Positions 14,023 through 22,765 of a stretch of 26,795 nucleotides of DNA are shown piece by piece. Each line of letters starts with the position of its first letter. Position 1 is the stretch's first letter. The stretch is taken from assembly GCA_040757065.1 (NCBI GenBank), contig JBFLXR010000024.1, positions 1 through 26,795 on the forward strand, given 5' to 3'. Made by a program: the position numbers and the translations under genes. Source of the stretch: JBFLXR01 sp040757065. GTDB taxonomy: Bacteria > Pseudomonadota > Gammaproteobacteria > Burkholderiales > Gallionellaceae. The notes beneath the pieces were generated by a model. The model was not told the DNA's origin, searched no databases, and saw nothing but the letters and a program-made list of their open reading frames with translations.

Positions 14023-15783
14023 TCAAGCCCCGCGATGCTTAAGGTACGCGCGCCAACCGCCGAAGTGCGTGATGTCGTCCGCGTCGGCGACCGCATACTG
14101 CTCGCACATAAAACCCAGTACCGCCGAACCGTCCGCTAGCGTCAGCGTGCCGATGCCCAGCGGAGCTGGGATACCGGCGACAAAGGAGCCGAACTCGGAC
14201 GCCGCCATCTCCCACACCTCGACTTCAATGGCACTGCCGCCCTGTTTCACGCGCACCATGCCCGGTCGCTGCGGCGGCCCGCCGGGCAGTGCGTATAGTT
14301 TGTAATCCGGACTGCTGTGCGTGCGTGCAACCAAGTGGGCGCCGCGGCTGGTGAGCTGGCGATTAAGCGGCAGGCCTTCCAGATGCGCACCGCATACGGC
14401 AACTTGCACGCGTCCTGCCGTGACGTCCGCCGTTGCTGCGACCTGCCCGCCATGGCTGTAGCGTTCCGCCAGATGCAACAGCGGCACATCCTGATGCGCC
14501 GGGGCGACCAGCGTGATGCCGAACGGCAGGCCGTTCTGCTGGAAGCCGACCGGCACCGCGACTGCCGCGCAATCCAACAGATTCATGAAGTTGGTGTAAT
14601 AGCCGAGGTTCGCATTCAGCTTAATCGGGTCGGCTTCCATCTCGGCGATGCGATAGATGGTACCGGCGGTTGGCGTCACCAGACAGTCGATGCTATCCCA
14701 CGTCGCGGCGACCTCCGCACGCAAGGCTTGTAGCAGGTACATGCCGTCGTAGGCATCGGCAGCCGTGAATTTCTTTGCCCCCGCGATGATCTCGCGCACC
14801 ACGGGATGGATCGCCTCTGCATGCGCGTCGAAGAATCCGCGGATGGCGGCGTAGCGTTCTGCCACCCAGGCCCCTTCGTACAACAGACGCGCGGCATCCA
14901 AGAACGGCTGGAAGTCGATCTCCACCTTGCATCCGCCGAGGGCTTGCAACGCTTCGCAGCTTTTCTCGAACAGCATCGCCGCCTCCCGATTGCCGAAGAA
15001 TTGCAACTGCTCGGCGCGCGGCACGCCGAAACGGAAATGCTCGGCACGACCGAAATCGAAACTATGCGCGAGCGCTTGCCGCGAATAAGGCTCCTCCTGA
15101 TCGTGTGCGACGGCGACCGACAGCACCGTGGCGGCATCCGCAGTATCCAGCGCGAAGATGGACACGCAATCCAGCGAGCGACAGGCCGGCACCACGCCGC
15201 GCGTGGAGAGCCAGCCGCGCGTCGGCTTCACGCCGACTAGGTTGTTGAACGCGGCCGGCACACGACCGGAACCGGCGGTGTCGGTCCCCAGACTGAAACT
15301 AACCTGCCCCAGCGCAACCGCCACCGCCGAACCGGAGCTGGAACCGCCCGAGATGTAATCCGGGTCATAGGCGTTGAGACAAGCGCCGTAGGGCGAGCGC
15401 GTACCGTTCAGTCCAGTGGCGAACTGGTCGAGATTCGTCTTGCCGAGGGGGATGGCACCGGCCTCGATGAGCAGACGCACCACCGTGGCATGCCGTTGCG
15501 GCCAATAGGCATACTCGGCGCAACCGGCCGTAGTCGGCGCACCGGCCAGATCAATGTTATCTTTGATGGCAAAGGGAATACCGTACAGCGGCAACGTTGC
15601 GGGATCCCTATCCGCCAGCGCGACCACGTACTTCTCGATCTCCTCTAGCGGCAGGCGATGGATCCATACATGATGCGGATCGTCGCCGATGCACGCGACA
15701 ATATCCCGCATCAGCGCCATCGGTTGCAGTTCGCCGTCCAGATAGCGGCGACGCAGGGTGGGGATGTGCAGATCGAGTTTCAT
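14023..15783 (-). CDS. atzF: Allophanate hydrolase
   Basis: Allophanate hydrolase splits allophanate (urea-1-carboxylate) into ammonia and carbon dioxide. The 586-residue protein has the amidase-signature domain (about 1-440) with the Ser-cisSer-Lys triad: Lys74 in AIKDN, the GGSSSGSA loop (146-152), and the nucleophile Ser172 in GTDTAGSGR. A smaller C-terminal domain follows (QVAVCGAHLEGLPLNRQL to the end), typical of AtzF/DUR1 enzymes, with the LNRQLTSRGA and YALPGGPPQRPGM segments. It starts 3 bases past the carboxylase stop. It is the last step of both urea and guanidine carboxylation routes, so by itself it does not tell which substrate is used. Confidence 0.94.
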   Translation of the reverse strand: MKLDLHIPTLRRRYLDGELQPMALMRDIVACIGDDPHHVWIHRLPLEEIEKYVVALADRDPATLPLYGIPFAIKDNIDLAGAPTTAGCAEYAYWPQRHATVVRLLIEAGAIPLGKTNLDQFATGLNGTRSPYGACLNAYDPDYISGGSSSGSAVAVALGQVSFSLGTDTAGSGRVPAAFNNLVGVKPTRGWLSTRGVVPACRSLDCVSIFALDTADAATVLSVAVAHDQEEPYSRQALAHSFDFGRAEHFRFGVPRAEQLQFFGNREAAMLFEKSCEALQALGGCKVEIDFQPFLDAARLLYEGAWVAERYAAIRGFFDAHAEAIHPVVREIIAGAKKFTAADAYDGMYLLQALRAEVAATWDSIDCLVTPTAGTIYRIAEMEADPIKLNANLGYYTNFMNLLDCAAVAVPVGFQQNGLPFGITLVAPAHQDVPLLHLAERYSHGGQVAATADVTAGRVQVAVCGAHLEGLPLNRQLTSRGAHLVARTHSSPDYKLYALPGGPPQRPGMVRVKQGGSAIEVEVWEMAASEFGSFVAGIPAPLGIGTLTLADGSAVLGFMCEQYAVADADDITHFGGWRAYLKHRGA

Positions 15784-15786
15784 CTC

Positions 15787-18700
15787 TCACGCCTCACCTT
15801 GGATCACCAGCAAATCCTGACCGGCGGCCACCTGCCCGCCGATGCGGCAGCTCATCTGGATCACCTCGCCGTCACACGGTGCGACCACGGCAATCTCCAT
15901 CTTCATCGACTCGATCACCACCAGCGTGTCGCCCGCCTTCACCTTGCTGCCGACCGCAGCCGGAATCGCCCATACACTGCCCGCGACGTGCGCGGCCACG
16001 GCGCGGCTACCCGACGGCAGGTCGAGCTCGCTGTCCGCGCCGGCTTCCGCCACACTGGCATCGCTGGCGTACTCGGCTTGTCCGTTAACCTTCCACATCT
16101 CGCGCTCGGCAGCGAACGCGGCGCGTTGCGTATCGCGGAATGCGCTGATAGCTTGATCGTTGTCTTGCAGGTATTGGTTGTAATCCTTGAGGCTAAAGGT
16201 GGTCTCTTCGATTTTGAGTTGGAAGCGTCCAGCCACAAAGTCCTCGCGCATCTTGAGCAACTCCTGCTCCGATACCGGATAGAAGCGGATCTGGTCGAAG
16301 AAGCGCAGCAGCCAAGGCTTGCCATCCTTGAAGTCGGTGGTCTGCTTGTATCGATTCCACATCTGCACGGTGCGGCCGACGAACTGGTAGCCGCCGGGCC
16401 CTTCCATGCCGTAGACGCACATGTAGGCACCGCCGATTCCGACCGCGTTCTCCGGTGTCCAGGTGCGCGCCGGGTTGTATTTGGTGGTAACCAGCCTATG
16501 GCGCGGATCGAGCGGTGTGGCCACCGGCGCGCCGAGATACACGTCGCCCAGCCCCAGTACCAGATAGCTCGCCTCGAACACGATGCGCTTCACCTGCTCG
16601 ATGTCGTCTAGGCCGTTAATGCGGCGGATAAACTCGATATTGCTCGGGCACCAGGGGGCATCCTTACGCACCGACTGCATGTATTTCTCGATGGCCAGTT
16701 TCGTGGAAGGGTCGTCCCACGACAGCGGCAGGTGCACAATGCGGGTCGGCACGCACATGTCGTCTATCGGCGGCAGTTTCTCCTCGGCCTTGACCAGCAG
16801 TTTCACCAGCGCCTCGCGTGCCAGCACGCGGCTATCGAAATGGATCTGCAGCGAGCGTATGCCAGGCGTCAGGTCGAGGATGCCGGACAGACTGCCGTCG
16901 GCCATCGCACCCTGCACCCACTCCATCAGCGCATGCACGCGGAAGCGCAGATTGAGGTCGAGTACCAGCGGGCCGTATTCGACCAGCAGGTTGCGGTCGC
17001 CCGACTGGCGATAGACGACCTGCACCTGCTCGCCCTTGGCCGGGATGGTGTGCACGATAGGGCTGCCCATATCTTGCGCAACCGGGTAGGCGGCCTGCTT
17101 TTTCGGCAATGCCAATTTTGCGATGGTTTCGTCCTGCAAGCGTTCAAGGTAGTTAGCCTGCTCCAGCGACATCCAGCGGAAGCGGACACTGTCGCCCGGA
17201 CGCAACTGACCCAACTTCCATAGCTCGGCCTGTACGATGGTGACCGGGCACACGAAACCGCCAAGGCTGGGACCATCCGGACCGAGTATCACCGGCATGT
17301 CGCCGGTGAAGTCCACTGCACCGATGGCATAGGCATTGTCGTGGATGTTTGACGGATGCAGCCCCGCCTCGCCGCCGTCCTGCCGTGCCCATTCCGGCTT
17401 GGGGCCGATCAGGCGCACACCGGTACGGCTGGAGTTATAGTGCACTTCCCATGCAGTTGCGAAGAAAGTTTCGATGTCGGACGGAGTGAAGAAGTCCGGC
17501 GCGCCATGCGGGCCGTACAACACGCCGATCTCCCACTCTCTGCCGTAGCTCGGCAGCAAGTAGGATGGCAGCGCGCACTCGATATACGGCTCAGACGGAA
17601 TACCCAGATGCAATACGTCGCCAGTGCGCAAGGTGCATCCGCCGTGACCACCGAACTGGCCTAGCGTGAAGGTGGATCTGCTACCCAGATAATCCGGCAC
17701 ATCGAAGCCGCCCGCAACGGCCAGATAGGCGCGACAACCGCCACCTTCGACTGCGCCCATACGTAGTATGCTACCTGCCTGCACCAAATGGCTGCGCCAG
17801 AACGCCAGTGGTTCGCCGTTCAGCTCGGCCTTCATCGCCGCGCCGGTCAGCGCGATTACCGTGTCGCGATTGAACTTCAGGGTTGGTCCGGACACGGTCA
17901 GTTCCAGTCCGGCCGCGTCATCGGCATTACCCACCAGACGGTTAGCCAGCCGGAATGCCAGCGCATCCATCGGCCCGGAGGGCGGCACGCCGATATCCCA
18001 GTATCCGAGCCGGCCGGGATAGTCCTGGATGCTGCTCTGCACACCCGGCTCCAGCACATCTAGGGTCTGCGGCCGGTAGTGGAAGCCGTTCAGGTAGCGC
18101 GTGGTCTGGCGGCCTTCGGCGAACACCTGATCTGCCACGATCTGACGCAGATAATCGAGGTTAGTCTCGATGCCGTCTACGCGCGTCTCGGTCAGCGCCG
18201 CGCACATCTGCTCCAGCGCGGATTCTCGGTTCAGCGCCTTGACGATAATCTTGGCGATCATCGGGTCGTAGTAGGGCGGCACTTCGCTGCCGCGCTCCAC
18301 CCAGGTCTCGTTGCGTGCGTTGGCGGAAAATTCGACGCCACTCAGCACGCCGCTGGAGGGCTGGAAGTTCTTGTTGGGGTCTTCCGCATACAGGCGCACC
18401 TGAATGGAGGCCCCCTTGGGCTTGATTGCAATGCTCTCCAGCGCAGGCAATTCACCTGCTGCCTGCAACACCATCCATTCCACCAGATCGACGCCGGTCA
18501 CTTCCTCGGTAACGCCGTGCTCCACCTGCAAGCGGGTGTTCACTTCGAGGAAGTAGAACTCGCCGCTCTGTGCATCGAACACGAACTCCACCGTGCCCGC
18601 CGACTGGTAGCCGACGGCCTTGCCAAGGCGCACGGCTGTTTCCAGCAGATGCTTTCTGACTTCCGGTGTGAGGTTGGGCGCGGGTGTTTCCTCAATCACC

Positions 18701-19407
18701 TTCTGGTTGCGGCGTTGCACCGAGCAGTCGCGCTCGCCCAGCGCGATCACGTTGCCCTTGCCGTCACCAAACAATTGCACCTCGATGTGGCGCGCCTGTT
18801 CGACGTATTTCTCCAAGTAGATGCCTGCATCCTTGAAGTTAGCACGCGCCAATCGCTCCACTGACTGGAACGCATCATTCAGCTCATCCGCGCTCCAGCA
18901 CAAACGCATGCCGATGCCGCCGCCACCGGCCGTGCTCTTAAGCATCACGGGATAACCGATGCGCGAGGCTTCGGCATGCGCATGACCGACATCACCGAGC
19001 AGGCCGCTACCGGGCAGCAAGGGTACGCAGTTCTGCTCGGCCAGTTCGCGCGCAGTATGCTTGAGACCGAAGCGGCGCATCTGCTCCGGCGTCGGACCGA
19101 TGAACATCACGCCCGCCGCCGCACACTGCTCGGCGAAACCGGCGTTCTCGGACAGGAAGCCGTAACCCGGATGGATGGCCTGCGCCCCGGTACGCTGCGC
19201 CACTTTGAGGATGTACTCGCCATTCAGGTAACTGTCGGCAGCGGCAGCAGCACCGATACAGACGGCCTCGTCCGCCATTTGCACATGCAACGAACGCGCG
19301 TCGGCCTCGGAATAGACTGCGACAGAACGCACACCCATCTTCTTCAAGGTGCGAATGATGCGGCAGGCGATGGCGCCGCGATTAGCTATCAATACTTTAT
19401 CGAACAT
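15787..19407 (-). CDS. Biotin-dependent guanidine carboxylase (urea carboxylase family)
   Basis: An ATP- and biotin-dependent carboxylase of 1206 residues. Domains in order: biotin carboxylase (1-450; KVLIANRGAIACRII, AGGGGIGMR, EVNTRLQVEHGVTEE), KipA/AHS2-like carboxyltransferase (about 455-760; GVQSSIQDYPGRLGYWDIGVPPSGPMD), KipI/AHS1-like part (about 780-1010), and a C-terminal biotinyl domain with ESMKM, biotin acceptor Lys1169. Family members carboxylate urea, or, when controlled by a guanidine-I riboswitch, guanidine (established for several bacteria). The riboswitch and the UAAP1/2 pair upstream favour guanidine. Sequence alone does not settle it; a urea role remains possible. It starts 69 bases past UAAP2, behind two hairpins. 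Confidence 0.93.
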   Translation of the reverse strand: MFDKVLIANRGAIACRIIRTLKKMGVRSVAVYSEADARSLHVQMADEAVCIGAAAAADSYLNGEYILKVAQRTGAQAIHPGYGFLSENAGFAEQCAAAGVMFIGPTPEQMRRFGLKHTARELAEQNCVPLLPGSGLLGDVGHAHAEASRIGYPVMLKSTAGGGGIGMRLCWSADELNDAFQSVERLARANFKDAGIYLEKYVEQARHIEVQLFGDGKGNVIALGERDCSVQRRNQKVIEETPAPNLTPEVRKHLLETAVRLGKAVGYQSAGTVEFVFDAQSGEFYFLEVNTRLQVEHGVTEEVTGVDLVEWMVLQAAGELPALESIAIKPKGASIQVRLYAEDPNKNFQPSSGVLSGVEFSANARNETWVERGSEVPPYYDPMIAKIIVKALNRESALEQMCAALTETRVDGIETNLDYLRQIVADQVFAEGRQTTRYLNGFHYRPQTLDVLEPGVQSSIQDYPGRLGYWDIGVPPSGPMDALAFRLANRLVGNADDAAGLELTVSGPTLKFNRDTVIALTGAAMKAELNGEPLAFWRSHLVQAGSILRMGAVEGGGCRAYLAVAGGFDVPDYLGSRSTFTLGQFGGHGGCTLRTGDVLHLGIPSEPYIECALPSYLLPSYGREWEIGVLYGPHGAPDFFTPSDIETFFATAWEVHYNSSRTGVRLIGPKPEWARQDGGEAGLHPSNIHDNAYAIGAVDFTGDMPVILGPDGPSLGGFVCPVTIVQAELWKLGQLRPGDSVRFRWMSLEQANYLERLQDETIAKLALPKKQAAYPVAQDMGSPIVHTIPAKGEQVQVVYRQSGDRNLLVEYGPLVLDLNLRFRVHALMEWVQGAMADGSLSGILDLTPGIRSLQIHFDSRVLAREALVKLLVKAEEKLPPIDDMCVPTRIVHLPLSWDDPSTKLAIEKYMQSVRKDAPWCPSNIEFIRRINGLDDIEQVKRIVFEASYLVLGLGDVYLGAPVATPLDPRHRLVTTKYNPARTWTPENAVGIGGAYMCVYGMEGPGGYQFVGRTVQMWNRYKQTTDFKDGKPWLLRFFDQIRFYPVSEQELLKMREDFVAGRFQLKIEETTFSLKDYNQYLQDNDQAISAFRDTQRAAFAAEREMWKVNGQAEYASDASVAEAGADSELDLPSGSRAVAAHVAGSVWAIPAAVGSKVKAGDTLVVIESMKMEIAVVAPCDGEVIQMSCRIGGQVAAGQDLLVIQGEA

Positions 19408-19420
19408 AGTTCACCTGGTT

Positions 19421-19467
19421 CGCAGGTCGTCCTGCGTGTGTTGTGCAGACATCCGGTCGTCCGGATG
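19421..19467 (-). repeat. Twin perfect hairpins with the same loop in the UAAP2-carboxylase gap
   Basis: CGCAGG-TCGT-CCTGCG (19421-19436) and CATCCGG-TCGT-CCGGATG (19450-19467) stand in tandem, both with loop TCGT (ACGA in the leftward mRNA). Neither has a T-run. They may stabilise the 3' end of the UAAP2 message or adjust carboxylase translation. Confidence 0.75.
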
Positions 19468-19476
19468 CGGGTCGTA

Positions 19477-20139
19477 TCAGGCTGCGGCATCCCAGATCAG
19501 CAATTGCACCGGCGTTGGGTTGTAGGCGTTGCACGGGTTGTTCAGCTGAGGACAGTTAGAAATCAGCACCATCACGTCCATTTCGGCGCGCATCTCGACA
19601 TACTTGCCGGGCGCGGAGATGCCGTCGGCGAAGGTCAGTTCGCCTGCCGGCGTCACCGGCACGTTCATGAAAAAGTTCACGTTGGCGGTAAGATCGCGCT
19701 TATCCATCGGAATGTTCTCCGGGCCACAGCCGCAATGCCCCAACGCATACAGGAAACTGTCGCGGCAGCTATGCATGTATTTCTTGTCGATGGCGTAACG
19801 CACCGAATTACTCTCGGCCGCACAGGCCCCGCCCAGCGTATCGTGGCGGCCGCAAGTGTCGGCGACGATGGTCATCAGCACATTGCCTTCACTGGACAGC
19901 AGGCGGGAGCCCGCGGCGAGGTAGAGATTGCCCTGTTCGCGGATGGTATCCACCGCACTGTAGCGCTCCTGCGGATCACGGGCGTTGTAGAACAGGGTAT
20001 CCACAGCCTGATTGCCTTCCAGATCCAGGATGCGAAATACCTGTCCGCGCTTCACTTCGTGCAGCCAGGACTCGCCCGCCGGCAACACATGCTCGTAACA
20101 GGCTTGTTCGGATTTCAGTTTGCTCTCGACGATTGCCAT
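19477..20139 (-). CDS. Carboxyguanidine deiminase subunit (UAAP2, DUF1989)
   Basis: A 220-residue DUF1989 protein matching urea-amidolyase-associated protein 2. Together with UAAP1 it forms the carboxyguanidine deiminase (CgdA/CgdB; which is which is not assigned here), which turns carboxyguanidine into allophanate and ammonia. Features seen are PAGESWLHEVKRGQVFRI, GNQAVDTLFYNA, the cysteine-bearing DTCGRHDTLGGACAAESN loop near residues 100-118, CGCGPENIP and NVNFFMNVPVTPAG. The cysteines are candidates for metal binding or catalysis. It follows UAAP1 by 15 bases and has a strong GGGAG ribosome-binding site. Confidence 0.9.
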   Translation of the reverse strand: MAIVESKLKSEQACYEHVLPAGESWLHEVKRGQVFRILDLEGNQAVDTLFYNARDPQERYSAVDTIREQGNLYLAAGSRLLSSEGNVLMTIVADTCGRHDTLGGACAAESNSVRYAIDKKYMHSCRDSFLYALGHCGCGPENIPMDKRDLTANVNFFMNVPVTPAGELTFADGISAPGKYVEMRAEMDVMVLISNCPQLNNPCNAYNPTPVQLLIWDAAA

Positions 20140-20154
20140 CGTTGTCTCCCTCGT

Positions 20155-20883
20155 TCAGCGGAACAGCAGTTCGGTGTTGTGGAAGCCGCGCACATTCTCG
20201 GGACGGAAGTTGCGGCACAAGTCATGTGCGTCCGGCGCTCCGCAGCGCCAGGCTTGCAGCAACACCGGCTTGGGTACGTAATCGGGGTTCGGATCAAGCG
20301 GATGCTGGCTAGCGGACAGCACCACCAGCACGTTCATCTCGAAGCGCAGTTCGACGAAATCGCCCGCTTGGGAATGTCCAGGCTGAAAATGCAGACCCCC
20401 TGCCTCATCCGCCGCCACCTTGCTGAAGAAATTAACGTTGGGCACGATGTCGCGCTTGCCCATGCCCCACTTGCCCAGCTCGATCAGCATGCTGTCGCGC
20501 GCATTGCGGTGCATAGCGTTGCGCGCCTGCTGGTAATCGACCTTGCCGTATTTGCGCTCGACCGATACCGCATTGCTCATGCCGCTGATAGTGTCGTGCC
20601 AGCCCACGCTGTCGGCCACGATGGAGGCCAGCACACGCCCCATGTCGGAATACAGCACGAAACCCTGAGTGAGGTGCGCAGTGTGCTGCGCCTTCAGCGT
20701 GTCCGGCATGTTGTAACGTTCCAACTTCTCGTCCGTGTTGTAAAACAGCGCGCACAGGTTGGCGCCGCCTGCCACATCGGTGAGGCGCAACGCCGTGCCG
20801 CGCTTCATCACAAAGGAGCAGTGGCCGCCGCCGGGCACGCTCTCCTCCCAGATCGCGTTATCTTTGGAAAACGCTTCGCTCAT
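20155..20883 (-). CDS. Carboxyguanidine deiminase subunit (UAAP1, DUF1989)
   Basis: A 242-residue DUF1989 protein matching urea-amidolyase-associated protein 1, partner of the next gene. Features: PGGGHCSFVMKRGTALRLTD (18-37), GGANLCALFYNTDEKLERYN, DSVGWHDTISGMSNA, VNFFSKVAADEAGGLHF and FVELRFEMNVLVVLSA. Where UAAP2 has Cys in the DxxGxHD loop this protein has Val, and it also lacks the later cysteine run, so the pair is probably a heteromer with one specialised active site (inference). The start at 20883 is 10 bases past the ABC ATPase stop and carries GAGGAG. Confidence 0.9.
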   Translation of the reverse strand: MSEAFSKDNAIWEESVPGGGHCSFVMKRGTALRLTDVAGGANLCALFYNTDEKLERYNMPDTLKAQHTAHLTQGFVLYSDMGRVLASIVADSVGWHDTISGMSNAVSVERKYGKVDYQQARNAMHRNARDSMLIELGKWGMGKRDIVPNVNFFSKVAADEAGGLHFQPGHSQAGDFVELRFEMNVLVVLSASQHPLDPNPDYVPKPVLLQAWRCGAPDAHDLCRNFRPENVRGFHNTELLFR

Positions 20884-20893
20884 GTCTTGCTCC

Positions 20894-21745
20894 TCATTGC
20901 ATATCGTTCGATTGTTGGGCCTGCCTGGTCATACGCTCAAGCAGTTCGTGGTCGGTGCGCATGCCGGCGGTTTCCCGAATCCGGTCCATGATGGCCTTCT
21001 TCTGCTGCAGAAAACCCGATTCCAGCTTCATATCCTGATTGCGCTGCGCCGGCAGATCGACATCGTAAATACTGTCGATGCGCCCGGGACGCGGAGCCAT
21101 GACCACCACGCGCTGCCCCAAATAGATGGCCTCTTCCACATCGTGGGTAACGAAAACGATGGTGGTCTTCTCCAGCTTGGAGACATGCAGGATCAGGTCG
21201 TGCATCACTTCACGCGTCTGCGCATCCAGCGCGCCGAATGGTTCGTCCATCAGCAAAATCTGCGGCCGCGGCAACAGCGCGCGGGCAATGGCGACGCGCT
21301 GCTGCATACCGCCGGAAAGTTGGTTCGGGTAGGCATTGCGCACGTGACCGAGTCCCATCAGATCGATCAAAGCATCTGCACGTCCAGAGGCCACCTCCAC
21401 ATCGGCCGAGGTCATCTGTTCGCGCCCGGCGCTCAGCATCCGGGTGAACTTGATGTTCTCCTCCACGGTAAGCCAGGGATACAAGCTGTAGTGCTGAAAC
21501 ACCATGGCACGATCCATGCCGGGACCGCGGATAGGCGTACCATCCACCCTGATGACCCCGCCGCTCAAGCTTTCCAGCCCGCTGATACAGCGCAGCAGAG
21601 TAGACTTGCCGCAGCCCGATGCACCAACGAAGGTAACGAACTCGCTGCTGCCGATGGCGAGATCCACACTTTCCAGCGCAACAATTCCGTGCGCGCCGTC
21701 GCGGAAGACCTTGCGTGCCGCTTCGATACTGATCCTGGCATCCAT
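20894..21745 (-). CDS. ABC transporter ATP-binding protein (SsuB/TauB-like)
   Basis: The cytoplasmic ATPase of a nitrate/sulfonate/taurine-type importer. The 283-residue protein has Walker A GASGCGKST (41-49), a Q-loop in MVFQHYSLYPWLT, signature LSGGMQQRVAIARALL, Walker B ILLMDEPFGALD and the H-loop FVTHDVEEA. The ATG at 21745 is chosen: it is 8 bases past the permease stop and gives the standard domain start; the longer frame to 21955 runs into the permease gene. With the permease, and probably the distant binding protein at 11983-12963, it likely imports guanidine (inference from riboswitch control). Confidence 0.92.
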   Translation of the reverse strand: MDARISIEAARKVFRDGAHGIVALESVDLAIGSSEFVTFVGASGCGKSTLLRCISGLESLSGGVIRVDGTPIRGPGMDRAMVFQHYSLYPWLTVEENIKFTRMLSAGREQMTSADVEVASGRADALIDLMGLGHVRNAYPNQLSGGMQQRVAIARALLPRPQILLMDEPFGALDAQTREVMHDLILHVSKLEKTTIVFVTHDVEEAIYLGQRVVVMAPRPGRIDSIYDVDLPAQRNQDMKLESGFLQQKKAIMDRIRETAGMRTDHELLERMTRQAQQSNDMQ

Positions 21746-21753
21746 TTTTTGCC

Positions 21754-22572
21754 TCACTTTTTGTAGAGCCATGGGAAGCTGCGTCGATGCAGCCCGCGGA
21801 ATGCTTGGTCGATGACCAGACCGATCAGGCCGATCAGGATGATTCCGGCGAAGATCTTGTCGGTCTGCATGAAACGTTGGGCGCGCAGGATGGAATAGCC
21901 AAGGCCGGAATTGGCCGCGACCAGTTCGGCCACCACCAGATAGGTCCACGCCCAACCCATCGTGACGCGCAGCGTGTCGAGCAGTGCTGGCTTAGCGGAT
22001 GGCACGATCACCAGCGACACGATCTCGCCCCGATTGGCCCCCATGGTTTGCGCGGCCTCGATCTGGGTGATGGGAACGCGCCGCACATCTTCCGCGACCA
22101 TCAAAACCATCTGGAAAAAGGTGCCGATGAAGATGATGGCGATTTTCGAACTTTCCTCGATGCCGACCCACAACATCACCAACGGAATGAAGGCAACCGC
22201 CGGCATGTAGCGGATAAAATCGGTTAGCGGTTCCAACATGGCCTGTACCGGGCGATAGGTGCCGATCATCAGACCGATGGGGATGGCAAAAACCGCAGAA
22301 AGCGCAAATCCCGCAATGACCCGATAAACGCTGACCGAGATGTCGTTCATCAGCCCTTCATCCGCATACCAGGTATAGGCACGCTCCAGCACACTCATCG
22401 GCCCCGGCATAAAAACCGCATCCATCCAGCCGCTTGCTGCCAGTGCCCACCAGCCCGCCATCGGAACCAGCAAACCGGCCAGCGCAAACATCAGATATGT
22501 GCGTCGATTCAATTGTCCCCGTATCGTCCAGAGACGTTTCCAGCCTGCAATCCATTCATCCTGTGTCGACAT
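21754..22572 (-). CDS. ABC transporter permease (SsuC/TauC-like)
   Basis: A 272-residue inner-membrane permease with about six helices. The EAA loop that contacts the ATPase is seen as IEAAQTMGANRGEIVSLVIVP. The start ATG at 22572 (MSTQDEW) is preferred to the GTG at 22578 because GGAG lies 5 bases before it. That GGAG directly abuts the T-run of the riboswitch terminator, so the leader is as short as possible. It is the first gene of the guanidine operon and therefore the first target of the riboswitch. Confidence 0.92.
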   Translation of the reverse strand: MSTQDEWIAGWKRLWTIRGQLNRRTYLMFALAGLLVPMAGWWALAASGWMDAVFMPGPMSVLERAYTWYADEGLMNDISVSVYRVIAGFALSAVFAIPIGLMIGTYRPVQAMLEPLTDFIRYMPAVAFIPLVMLWVGIEESSKIAIIFIGTFFQMVLMVAEDVRRVPITQIEAAQTMGANRGEIVSLVIVPSAKPALLDTLRVTMGWAWTYLVVAELVAANSGLGYSILRAQRFMQTDKIFAGIILIGLIGLVIDQAFRGLHRRSFPWLYKK

Positions 22573-22581
22573 ATCCACTCC

Positions 22582-22740
22582 AAAAAAATGCCCGGGAGGA
22601 TGCCAGCCGAATTACCAACTGGTCACAACCTCCCGGGCTTTTATCCCTCCGTGGAATCTTGTCTCTGACAAGACCGAAGACTCTCGGACCAGACGTTGAC
22701 TTCTAGCCAACCGGAACCCTAGTCTTCACAGTGACCAGTG
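22582..22740 (-). ncRNA. Guanidine-I (ykkC) riboswitch with intrinsic terminator
   Basis: The minus strand shows the conserved ykkC blocks in order: CTAGGGTTCCG (22722-22712), CTGGTCCGAGAG (22692-22681) and ACGGAGGGATAAAAGCCC (22652 onward), followed by CGGGAGG. ACTGGTCAC (22739-22731) pairs with GTGACCAGT (22626-22618) as stem P1. The conserved GCCCGGGAGG (22638-22629) can instead pair with CCTCCCGGGC (22599-22590), which is followed by seven Ts (22588-22582): a terminator. Guanidine binding should hold P1 and the aptamer core, prevent the terminator and allow read-through: an ON switch. Confidence 0.95.
22590..22638 (-). terminator. Riboswitch-controlled terminator of the guanidine operon
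   Basis: A 10-bp perfect GC-rich stem (GCCCGGGAGG/CCTCCCGGGC) with a 29-base loop precedes A and seven Ts. Its 5' arm is part of the aptamer, and its loop holds the 3' strand of P1, so the two structures exclude each other. The T-run ends directly at the GGAG of the permease gene. Confidence 0.92.
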
Positions 22741-22765
22741 AAAGCTGGCCCCCTGTTTGTTCACT

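Noticed and set aside
18976..20991. 671-codon plus-strand frame opposite the carboxylase and UAAP genes
   Set aside because: Long open frames opposite GC-rich coding regions arise by codon bias. The amino-acid composition is His/Arg/Gln-rich without motifs, and three well-identified genes lie opposite.
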